From: Membranipora membranacea
Taxonomy: Eukaryota > Bryozoa > Gymnolaemata > Cheilostomatida > Membraniporidae
Direction of reading: 5' to 3'
Assembly: GCA_914767715.1 (NCBI GenBank)
Contig: OU612073.1
Span: 1,982,001 to 2,046,000, forward strand
DNA: 64,000 nt
Under the pieces are notes generated by a model, which was not told the DNA's origin, made no database searches, and worked only from the letters and a program-made list of their open reading frames with translations. This document shows, piece after piece, positions 10,784 through 21,600 of this stretch. The position numbers were made by a program, and so were the translations under genes. Numbering within the stretch: position 1 is the first letter of the stretch; each line of letters begins with the position of its first letter.

Positions 10784-13539
10784 TTAAAAGTTTATATTTA
10801 TATATATATAATAGTTTACCTACATATAATATAATACATATATGATATATTAACAGGAAGTTATCGCTTAGCCCTGATGTACGATCTCGTATATTAGCCC
10901 GAGCTATCAGTAAGATGTTATGGAGGTGTGGTGAAGAGAAGAGAGCCGTACTAGCTTTACCGAGTGACACAACGATAATCACCGGAGGGGGACGATATAA
11001 ACCTGATCATATCACGGAAACTGTGAGTCATATGTGTGAGAAATAATGTGGTGATTGGAAGATCAATATACCATCATATATACAACCATAAGTAAACATA
11101 CCATCATATATATAAAAAAAATATACCATCACATATGAAAAATAAATACACCAGCTAGCATAAATGCTCATTAGCTATAGGGGGCAGTTTGATGTTAGCT
11201 GGTAAAAATTCCACAATTTCAAGCCTGCGAATTAGAAAACTTCTCCTGCAAAAACTTAGCTCCCCGAGGGGTAATATCAATCCGCTAACTAATGTCATTG
11301 CTATAACTGATTGTAAATTCACCAAGTCCCCAATATTCAAACAATGACTTGGTGCAATACTTTATAGGAAATCATGAAACTGCTGCCACAAGTCATAGCA
11401 GTTTACTCTATGGCTTATTGTTGTACATATACAATGTATATATTATTTTGTATTAATTTATACTTTTTAATTTAATTTTTAATTTCCTTTTATTTATCAG
11501 AGTGATAGATGATATGGAGTCAGCAGATACTCCGCTGATCAATGATTGCGCCATGTGCAGTCAGGAGCTAGTCAATCTACTTATGTGTGGTAAAGCTGTC
11601 AGTCATGTGTTCAATGATAGTATGGAGGTCACTCAGGGAGTAGGGAAACCTATAATACTCAAAGGGATTCCCCGTAGGTCTGATGTCGGCTTCATGTCAC
11701 TCAAAGAACATCAGAATCGTAAATATCAAGTACGTTATTCAAAAACTTGAGTAAAAGATATTCAAGTGGCTAATGTTATACCTTAGAGCGTAGATAGACA
11801 ACCAATTGGTGTATTGATCGACCAATTGATTTATTGTCACACTGGGACCAGACGAGCTCAAATGGCGTGTAATGTAAAATTAGGCAATAGATAGACACTT
11901 CACCTCTGAGCATAGTGAGACCCTAAGACAGTTATTCTTATGTAGGTTAAATCTTGATTTAACTCATCTAGTCCCTGTTTGGCAACAAAGAAAATGCTCA
12001 CTATAAGAACAAAGTATTGGATATATGATGCATGGATGATTTGCATGGTGACATTGTAACCAGTAATATGCATGAAACTATACCTTTGCAACCATAACTA
12101 TAAAACTTTACCAGTCTAACTATAACAATAAACTATACCTGTCTAACTATAACTATGGAACTTTACCTATTTATCTGTACCTATAAACCTATAAACCTGA
12201 TTGCTGTTACTGTATGATTACTGTTTATTTACTGTACAGTTACTGTATTGTTGCAGGTTGGTACTTTTCTGAAGACACCTAAATACCCTGTATGGATCAC
12301 CTGTATGGACGATCGATACAGTCTCGTATTCTGCCTCAACAAAGACCTCATAAGTGACTGGAAAGCAGAGAAGAGATTTGATCTTATCTATCATGATACT
12401 CTGGCTCAGAATGACTCACCAGTACGTCTGACATTGGGTGTGTAGGTCAGCTGGTTACATGTGTGGTCCCTTTTGAGTGCATTTATTTTGTTTCAATAAA
12501 TGTATGTGGATTTAATCGCATGCAAAATCTAAAGAAATTTTTGAATGACTGAGGGAGAGGAGTTTATTGTTACCAAACTGCCTGCACTTTGGAGTTGTCC
12601 ATCCATGCAAAGGGGATATTGCCGTCCCGTGATGAAGGGTCTTCTCATAATATCTGTACTAATTTGGTGTCATACAAGGGCGCTTTGCTGAATTTTAAGG
12701 GTATGCTAATTATTTCATATAAGACATAAGGTTTCTGTTCCATTGTTGGGTTTCACCTTTTTTGATTTGTTCATAATATGGCAACACATTTTAGTAGATC
12801 TCACATCAAAAACATAGCAGAATGATACTTTTAGGGTCCAAATTCTTTTTTTGTTGGAATGTGGCTGATGATGTGGAGAGTTGAAATCATATTTTAACAT
12901 ATGAGAAGCTCCACCTGGTGACTTTGTGAGGAATACAAAGAGATTTTGTTGGCTGAACTTTATACAGGAAGATTTCACACTGATTCACTATGGATACTAG
13001 CTCCTCTACTTTAATATAGTTTTTCATGTTGAAAACATCCCGCTTGATTCCCGGGTAACTAAAACATTTAAAAAAATTGAACTAGCTTACAAACCACAGA
13101 TTGGGCTTGATACAATTAACTTATACGACACCCATAAACATGCTAATTGTCACTGGTAAAACTATGAATGATATCTGTGTACCATTTGAAAATATTAGTT
13201 TAATAAATGAAGTCACTTTTCACTTAACCAACCCATTACACTGCTGGGATTGGTGCTAGCTTATAAAAGTCTTAAACTTCATTATTTCCCTTGTGATGTG
13301 ACAATAAATTTGATCATTTGACTTGACAGGTTATAATATAACATTTGTATCGTTCATTTTTATACGTGTTAACATTTGTAACATTATTTGAATGAATCTT
13401 CCTGATCTCTAACTTTTACAATTCCTCGTTATTTTCATTCACAGACACGACTATCAGATTATACACACCACCAGAGAACGATGATGAGGTACCACCACTC
13501 GACCTTGTGCTCAGAACTAAGTGGGTTTCTTTCTCATAA
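4223..13539 (+). CDS. MINDY4: MINDY4-like K48-type deubiquitinase family protein, multi-exon
   Basis: Exons by splice sites and frame: 4223-4291, 4856-4975, 5917-6091, 6724-6926, 7199-7403, 7697-7956, 8476-8609, 9760-9937, 10249-10460, 10857-11022, 11501-11729, 12257-12437, 13445-13539 (TAA). The N-terminus (SLVREFLKRK, ARILHMERLLKRNK, VIARYLID) matches the MINDY4/FAM188B N-terminal helical region. The middle is low-complexity and acidic. The C-terminal half is the MINDY catalytic domain: FGMIQHRQGTCGLLSVVQA, MCSQELVNLLMCGKAVSHVF, RRSDVGFMSLKEH, VGTFLKTPKYPVWI and the final VPPLDLVLRTKW. MINDY enzymes trim long K48-linked ubiquitin chains. Oddities: the catalytic His is Arg, one conserved segment is missing between 11022 and 11501, and the exon 5 acceptor has moved. 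Start choice: two tandem ATGs at 4223; copy B keeps only the first. The last exon could instead splice at 13521 to 14939-14975 and 15345-15422. Confidence 0.88.
4620..4845. repeat. (CTTA)n/(CTAC)n tetranucleotide tract in MINDY4 intron 1
   Basis: About 225 bases of imperfect CTTA/CTAC/CTCA repeats end a few bases before the exon 2 acceptor and form an extreme pyrimidine-rich tract. A shorter allele is found in copy B near 48985-49195. Confidence 0.9.
5468..5560. repeat. (AT)n microsatellites in MINDY4 intron 2
   Basis: Two TA runs are separated by a repeat of the words TGTATTGCATTGATTT. Further TA runs lie at 5632-5652 and 5878-5910, the last adjoining the exon 3 acceptor. Copy B has only one short run at 49822-49842. 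Confidence 0.85.
8610..9759. other. MINDY4 intron 7 with repeat-derived material
   Basis: No exon is seen. Around 9195-9260 the minus strand carries a GGGTTTGAATCCC word, a good B-box/T-arm, suggesting a tRNA-derived repeat relic. The 118-codon frame across it (9169-9525) looks spurious. Confidence 0.4.
10249..10460 (+). CDS. MINDY4: MINDY4 exon with catalytic cysteine
   Basis: The exon begins the MINDY catalytic core (ELKRLVLGSASVLFYDNW). The nucleophile motif is QHRQGTCGLL, where family members usually have a GGPCG-type sequence. The Cys codon is 10375-10377 and the oxyanion-hole Gln six residues earlier is kept. The exon starts in phase 0 after TTGTAG and ends in phase 2. Confidence 0.9.
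10752..10812. repeat. (AC)n(TA)n microsatellite in MINDY4 intron 9
   Basis: About twelve AC units are followed by interrupted TA units, shortly before the exon starting at 10857. Confidence 0.85.
11368..11435 (+). other. Weak candidate for a missing MINDY4 exon
   Basis: The flanking exons need an extra exon of phase 0 to phase 2. TTTATAG precedes 11368 and GTATAT follows 11435, and the 68 bases are open in that phase. The 22 encoded residues do not resemble the expected family segment and are much shorter, so this is a placeholder only. Confidence 0.15.
12257..12437 (+). CDS. MINDY4: MINDY4 exon at the catalytic histidine position
   Basis: The encoded block VGTFLKTPKYPVWI-TCMDDRYSLVFCLN aligns without gaps to the family block that reads SHFS at the catalytic His in active MINDY4 proteins. 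Here it is DRYS. The codon at 12314-12316 is CGA (Arg). The rest of the exon (DWKAEKRFDLIYHDTLA) is well conserved. Confidence 0.88.
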
Positions 13540-15479
13540 TAAGTATTCTCAAATCTTATTTTTGAGTTTTCTGTCAACTATCAAACAATATGAGACAACT
13601 CCTTAACTATTATTTTATAATTTTCTGACTGTTGTTTAAATAAATCGTAGCATGAGACTGTACTCACCATAGAACAGATGATTTGCCAACAATAGGTTTT
13701 TGTCCGTGCCAGTTTTGAGTGTTACTGATAGCTCGATCCTTGCTATTGTCATCTGAGTTTGGTTCAGGGAACCTTGCTAGAAATAAAGACGTTTGAATTT
13801 GAATAGATATAATATTCAATTTTGGTATTTAATACATTAAACCTTGATCATGGAACTGTTGGTGATGCCAGGCTTTGAGAGATTTTCTATGACTATGACT
13901 CAAAAATAACTGAAAGACCAAAGTAAATAAGTCTTTTTGCAACCAGATCTTCACAACGTCATTAGACGTCCCATGACTATATTTGAACAACGTCTCAAAA
14001 TGTCTCTCAAGACTGTCATAAACAGTCTGAAGACTGCCTCACAGCAGGTCTTATAAGCCTTCACTCACCATTAGAATACCAAGGTATGAGGTAAAATATG
14101 TTTGCTCCCACTGTAGTGGCGTAGTGCTGTTACAGTCTTGTATTGAGGCGTGGCGGCTTCGTACACAGCTTTTTAGGTGTTCTTCTGCATTCACAGAGGG
14201 AAAGATTTGTTATAGGTACGACGTAGATCAGGTTTGATCCATTTTGCCAGCATTGGAATTGCCCCCCCTTTTCTGACACGCCGAAGGTCTCCACTGACAC
14301 TACTGACCCGCAGCTGCCTTTTCTGACACGTCTTCGGCGTGTCAGTAGAGTGGGGGCAATTCAAACGCTGGCAAATTGGATCAAACTTGTTATAGGTACG
14401 AGGGGTATGGAAGTATTTGGGTACTGCTGGTGACAGAGAAACCAATTTACATTGACTGGCATAATTACAGCAAAGAGTTTGACACTGTCTAAACTCCCTG
14501 ATTACTGCGTGGTATTTATTGTATTATAGGCAGAGTTATAGGGTCCTTTAGAGTAGTACATTTATTATCCATCATTGTCATGATATGAAGACATCAGTAA
14601 AATAGATTAAGTAGACGTATTAACTAGAAATATATCATACTCATCATTGAGAAAATACTTGTATGTCAAAATTGGTCAAAATCACATAACTGATAACTCC
14701 GTTGCACACTATTGAAGAAAAGACAATGAAACAAACAAGATTTTGATCAGATATGATGATCATACTTCTATAATTTGTATTATATGTTGTGCACGTGATG
14801 GGATTGATTTGGAGCGCTACATTGCCTGTCTTATGGCTTATCAGCATAACATGAACTGAAGTTTTCAGCAAACACTTTATAACCACACCAATGGATAAAA
14901 ATTTAATTTGAGAACCGTAATTGTCTTCTCTCTTGCAGTGAGAAGATAACTTCTAATGATATCAACTACAAAAAGGTACAAGCAGGGAGGGTACAAGGAT
15001 GACAGACATTAATACTTCTAACATATTAATAAAATAAGAAAATAATTTGTGAAACTTGATTAAGAAATTTAAGTATTCAGAGAAATAACACCGTGTTATG
15101 AAGCTGCATGCCAGGTGTACACATAGAAACACCCTATTAATATGGAAAATTGAAAATGTCATCATCTTATAAATTGCATAGAAGTCCTCCAAATGATACT
15201 TTACTGATTCATTGAAACAGTATCACTTACAAAGTTTGAGAGTTAAAGAGTGAGTTTACACATTTTGTCTCACTTTTACTCTCCTGTGTAAGTATGAATT
15301 AAACTCATGTCCTGTCTATTCTCCATTTTCTGATATCCTGTGAGGTTGTAGCTCCTCCTCCTCCTCTACGTGTTGTCACCACATCATCTGTGAAAAGAAA
15401 AGAAAATGTATCGGTAAATTAAAAATTTTAATTCTAATATAACGCATTATTTATTTATGGTCCATTTAAAAATACCATG
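13540..15479. other. Region between the two convergent genes
   Basis: It holds a small TIR element (14207-14401, listed separately) and two possible MINDY4 3' exons (14939-14975, 15345-15422) whose phases match the alternative donor at 13521. The second would encode a Pro-rich, basic tail and end 57 bases before the ROCO-caspase stop codon. Confidence 0.4.
14207..14401. mobile_element. Short TIR element with 15-bp flanking direct repeats
   Basis: TTGTTATAGGTACGA occurs at 14207-14221 and again at 14387-14401. Between them lie inverted arms (GTTTGATCCATTTTGCCAGC from 14231, complement ending 14386) and an inner GACACGCCGAAG / CTTCGGCGTGTC pair. The insert has no coding capacity. Confidence 0.7.
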
Positions 15480-15643
15480 TTATTGGCGCAGCTCTACTAG
15501 CCTAAACAAAGTGATACTCTTATCTGGTTCTATAATGTTACAGAACAAGTTTCTTTCCTCTGTGAACGTAGAGGAATACTGAAATAGGGAGGAAAAGCTG
15601 TGTATCAAGGCCCCTCGATACTTGACGTCTACAATGATTGACC
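15480..15643 (-). CDS. Terminal exon of the ROCO-caspase gene
   Basis: The acceptor GGTGGCAG precedes 15643 and the phase matches the donor at 15960. It encodes 53 codons (YRGALIHSFSSLF, EERNLFCNIIEPDKS, LFRLVELRQ) and then TAA. The content looks coding but is not needed for the caspase fold. Read-through of the previous exon, ending at 15902, is the alternative 3' end. Confidence 0.6.
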
Positions 15644-18600
15644 CTGCCACCACAGAGGGAACAATCTTATTCTAGTATTCTTATGAATGACTGATATATG
15701 ACAGATATTATGTGTGAGTGCTCATTACTATACAGGGTCAAGGATTGATATAGGGCTGGGATAGCGGTTTAATATTTAGCTTAAATATATTTGACTGAAT
15801 GAAGAATCCTGCACGGGTGTGTAAAATCGACTACCCAAACTCACTCAAGTCCTTTACACAATATTCATCCACTCTAGCTTTTATATATCTTATGTGTTGA
15901 TTCAAACTAATATACACAATAATGGGACCGTATAAATTTGGAGATATCTATAATTCATACCAGCCAGCCAGGAGATTGTAGTCTGTGGAGGATTAGGATC
16001 TCTGACATCAGTAGTAACATTAGCTGGATGCTCTCCTAGATTTCTCATATCTATTCCTGGTTCTAGGTAGAGCGGTTCGTCACACATAGTACTGGTTATC
16101 TTAGGCATCTGAGCTACGTACGCCTTCTCTCTATCCTGATGTGACACTGTCTGCCTGAGTTCATCAGCTCTCTGCACGCTGCTCTTACTGACAGCTTTCT
16201 GGATCTGTTAAGAAGCAAAATTAACCAAATAGATCTAACGCCTCAATACCATGTTTGTGTAACAATGCCAAGTTCACAGCAGCGACTATATGGGTTATTC
16301 CTATTGTCTTATAATTAACTGTTTATCACACTTTAACTTAGTATCAGTATTTGCAGCACAACCATATGAGGCACTGTCAAGATTGAAATCATAAGGAACC
16401 ATCATTGACTAAAAGGGTGGGCAATACCTAGAGAATATGTTAGATACATCAGATGTTGTAAGAAGAGTATCTAGTCTGGTATATCTGACTAAAATCTCTT
16501 AGTTAGAAATGATAAAATCCAACACTCATATTTATATGAGAAACTCACCATATTTCCCAGGGTCTGCAAGTTACATTTACAGGCATACTGATAGAAAGTC
16601 AGAACTACTGCTCTGAGGAATCTTGATCCCGAATCCGATGACCTCCATGAAACAAATGCTTAAAATGAAAAACAAATCAGTACACACCTTTTTGAATCGC
16701 ATACAAGTAGAAAAGTAAGATTTAAATTGTCTTTTGGTCCTTACGAAAGAATGGTGATTAAATATCATGTGGGTTGCGATTACCATAAAACTTTTATTCG
16801 AATGTGTATTTTGTAACTCGGCTTGTTATACACTAAATAGTTGGAACTTTTGAAGAACTTGCCCTTATAATAGAAAGCCTATAATTTTGAGTTGAGCTAA
16901 TTTTTTGCTTCCTTTTCTCAATCGTACTGAGGAGATGGTAGGCGTCAGAGCTTTCAGAGCTCATAATTTTATTTTTTTTGGGAAAGAAGCTCAAAATCCA
17001 GTCTGGATTTAAGTCACTTACTATCAAAGCTGGCTTGCATGACGAACTGATCAGCTACAGATATATCACTAGGCTCTGAATCTACATGCTCATAATCTGC
17101 TCTCTGTGACATCACTGCCTGCCTGTTATACTGCTGATCAACAGCTGTGCCATTTACCGAGTCTGTCATCATCTCTCTGTTAACTGCAAATAAAAAATCG
17201 CAGGATATAATCAAACTAATGTTGATTGTGATTGTTGGTACAAAACGTCTGATAGCTCAGAACAGGTTGGCTATAATTAGGCCAACTCATGATAAATGCT
17301 ATGATAGATTCTAACTTCTGCCTCTAGAACACGAATCGTTGATAACGTAACATTACTTACCTCCGGCACAGGCTTGAATTATTAGTAGTTTTGGTTTCCC
17401 TCTCATAGCCGGGAAGTTCTTAGCAGATAATAACTGATAGATATCAGTAAGTTTGATGTGTTTGTGATCAGATCCGAAAACAGTTCCTTCAGCCCCATGA
17501 CTAGTTATAACCAGTACAAACATTCCTAGATCTTTGTATACCGACTGGCCTGTCTGGTCTACCAGCTGAGTCTCTCTATGAATCTCTGTCACTATATCCT
17601 TAATAAGCAAACCTTTTTTTATGAATTAAGTGAGGAAATGGAACAGGCTTTCACAATGATATTGTCCGGTTCTGTAAAATGAATGAAATCTCAATCTTTT
17701 TACACTTGCCGAATATGTAGTCCGTTAGTTCCGAGCACTGATATATATTCATATAATTGGGTCCAAGTCTTATTCACAATTCCTAGACTAGATAAGAACA
17801 TTACAGTAGCAGTTATATCAAATGTGTTACCTCTGAAGTGTAGTTTTTATACTCTCCTTTCACAAAAAACCCAAAGTTCTCCAGCATATTCTTCATATTC
17901 TCATGATCAATGTCAGCACCCTTTCTCCAGACTTGTTGACCTTGTTGATTAGTGTACTCATACTTATTAGATAGTATGAGGGCGCGACCTCTTGTCTTAG
18001 TCATCTTATATCTCATCTAAAATAGGGTAGGGCATATCATATGTCTTGAGATTAGTCGGTAAACACAAATCAAAACCGTATTTTGTTTTGAACTAGAACT
18101 CAATATTTCAACCCTATTTCAACTTATAGGATCTTTGTTTGGTTTTTTTATTCAGATTTGTAGTAAGAAAAGATATCATATTTAAAAGATATTCCTGGAG
18201 TCATCTGCTTTCTCAGCGAGCAACCACAACTCCTAAACATAACTCTTGTTTATATTCATATCTTCTCTGCAAAGCTCTGAGCAGGATAAATATTTCTGAG
18301 CAGTTACTTTTTATTCGTTAGCAAGTGAAATGCAGATATAGTCTCACTTAGGCTATCATTTGTCTATAGCCGAATAAGGAGAACTTACCGTTTCCCGTGA
18401 GATAGTTGACTGCGAGTCACTGAGGACCAGTGGTAGGTCGATTATTGGAGGTTGTGATGTCATCAGCTCTATGATCTCATCTACGGCTTCCTCATTATTC
18501 AGTGTATCATTTCTGACATTCTCTCCACCAGCTGCTACTGCTCTGGGTGTCTCTTCAGGTTGTATAGCTGTGGGGAGACAATTTGATTGAATTGTGAGTG

Positions 18601-21600
18601 AATCTGGCCAATTAAATAGAGAATAAAGAAGTCTGAGAAACAATATATAGATATATAACTCAAGAAGTCAATGATGATATTTAGGTTAATAATGATATTA
18701 CAATCTTGTTATTGAAGGATAATTTAGATTGGCTGTACAGACCCAGACGAGCTGTTGAGTCCGATGGCTGGAGAGTGGAGATATAAGCGCTGACTTCATC
18801 TTTATCTGCCCCTGTCAACGATAAACCTGTTGGAGAGGAGAATAAATAATGTTATGTCACTGACCGAATAAATAAATAGGATCAAGCTTAAATTGATGAT
18901 CAAAGGAAGTAGTTATGTTACATTAATACACACCCAAGAACCATGAAAAAAAATGATCACAATATTTTAATTGAATGGCTGAAAGTATATTCGGAAATAA
19001 ATTTACTGAAAGAAAGGAGATGTACAAGAAATAAGAGTTGTGTGGGATCTGCTCACACTTACACGGAAATCTTAGAGGCCTCGGTACTTTGAGTTGTCCA
19101 CCGTTAGTTTGGTCGTTACAGCAGGGCACAGGGACAGCGTTAGAGAGGAGTGTGCTCAGCTGATGAGAAAGAGGTAGATGTTTGTTAGTGTGTCTCAGAG
19201 GAGAATACCAATCTGGATCTTCTTCTGTCTCCGGCTCAGACTCGTGTAGATACAGACAGTGAGCACAGTAGAACTCACAGATAGGTCGAGCTGCAACCCA
19301 GATAGACAGCAGGTGCTTTATGAGCGAGTCTGTGATGCCAATCAGTTGCTTCCATGAGGAATCTAATTCCTCCACAGGTGTATCTACCTGTACAGTGACT
19401 CTGCGATCAGCACTGCTGTGTACTACACGGCTTACAGTGTTACCATGGTGTACTCTAGCACCGTTACGAGCTGTTCTGATACGGAGACCGGGGTCAGTGA
19501 AGGGGGTCAGATATACACAGGTTAGCAGGTAGTATGCATACGAGGGAGGTGATAGGCCAAGAAAGTTTATATCCACTCTAAGTTGTAGAAGCTTATTGTC
19601 AGTAGGAATAAGGTCCAGGGCGTCAGTGGAGAAGTAGGGGATGATGAATGTATTCCTTGGTGACTTATGAACTGGACCACATAAGAGATGGAAAGCCTTA
19701 AGCAGTGGCAAAGCCACCTCATATGGAAAGTTTGTTTGACAGAACAAGTTCAATAGAACAGCCTCATCAACAACTCCACTCTGCAACAGACAATCAACAA
19801 GTTTTGTGTATCTCTTTTTTGAGATCATCTCATTTCCCACAGATATAATGCTGGGTTGGGCTGCCAGTCTAGACTCCCACCGATCTCTAAATCTGTGATG
19901 AAACAGGAGAGCGATTGCGTCGGTGACGGCAGTAAGTCTATGGAAAACATATCCCCTCAGACTATCCTCATGTTCAAACCACAGAACTCGACCAACATTG
20001 TGCATATAACGGAGCACAGTAAGATTTGCATCTCCTGGAAACATTTTTGTGACTTCGGTGAGAAGAATGAAGGGCACATCACTCATCTGATCAAAGAAGA
20101 GAAGAAGCAACTCCCAAAGTTTTGGGATTATTGTGAAGAATGGTTCAGCTCTGATCTGTAGGGTCTGCAGTATCTGGAGGATAACCTCCTTACTGTTATC
20201 ACTGCTATCTAACTCAAATATATTCTGTGAAGGAAAGATTTCTGATGAAGATGAGAAGAGGGCAATACTACAGAACTCAGAGGGACCTTTAGTAAATCTC
20301 TTCTCTTCCTCTATCATATCCCTGATTAGAGTAGTCAGAGTACGTAGCAGCTGTTTCTTTCTGGTTTCAAAGCTAGACACATCAGAGAATTTGTCTTTAT
20401 GGGTGAGGACAAGAAGGGGATGGCCTAGAAGAGGACATGACACATATAGATGTGACATGTAGTCCAGGACTAGTATCCTCACCGCTTTTTTTGGGCCACC
20501 TGATGACAACAACTCTTCAAATTGCTCCATATTGACAACAACGACTGGAATATAATTACTTCGTATTACCATATGATAGGAAATATGGTAAATACGGTCA
20601 CCTCCAAAATCAAATACTTTCAACTGTGACTCTCCAACTGTGATCTCATCCATTTTGAAAACCTCAGTAGTGTCATCCTCAATTCCTTCTCGGTTACGAT
20701 ATGTGAGACTTCTTTCCTTTGTTTTCAAACTATTAATGAGACTAGTTTTACCTGCCATTCTGTTACCGATCACTGCTGCAGATACTATAGGGAGCTTTAC
20801 ACTACCGTGCTGTTCGAGATCTGTGTAGTATTTTCTTATAGCCTGAAGACCCTGCTTACAGACTGCGTAGGGAGGAGATGTCAGAGCTACACAGTCATCA
20901 CAGACCAGCTCCTCTAGAGCAGGTAGAAGAAGAAGACGAGAGTCTAATGAATGGAGTTTTGTGTTACCGTAGAGGTACAATGCCTTGAGCTTCTTCAGTT
21001 GTATAATAACTGGTGGGAGAGATTTGAAGTTATCACCTCCTATATCTATGGTCTCCAGGTTCGAGAGATTTGACAACCTGAAATAATAATTGTATGAGCT
21101 ATAAGAATTTAGATAAAATACAGACGTCTATTCTCAATATCAGTCTACAGCTCTTTTGGCACCATTGCCTGAAATAACTGTAAAGCATCAAAGGGCATGA
21201 TAGTGTTGCTCAAGTATCACAAATATAGACATGACATAAATTTAATTCAACACTGTGTTAATTGCATCATGCATCATTGGGTGATTATATCTGGTAGGTC
21301 GTAACTTGTCTCCCTCCGCTCAATATCTCACCCCATCCCAACAACTCCTCACCAAAGAGTGAAATTATGATTAATTTGTATTTATAATGGCTATGTGCGG
21401 CTTCAGTACGTTTGTGTACAAATCCCAAAATAATCATTCGTGGCCGACATCAATGATTTTTTTTTAAAAGTTGGTGTAATCGCACATAGGCAACTTAAAG
21501 TTGACTGCCCTGTTCATATTTTATTATTTTATTATGTGTGATAGTTTGGCAACTTTTTGAATAGGCAAAAATCATAGGTCAGATTCGCAGCCTCTTTGTG

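Noticed and set aside
18389-18826. Death domain or CARD between COR and caspase
   Set aside because: The linker is too short and shows no six-helix pattern; I could not support a death-fold domain.
19856-20828. Plus-strand frames opposite the Roc-COR exon
   Set aside because: Antisense shadows of the 2-kb exon; they have no domain and no splice support.
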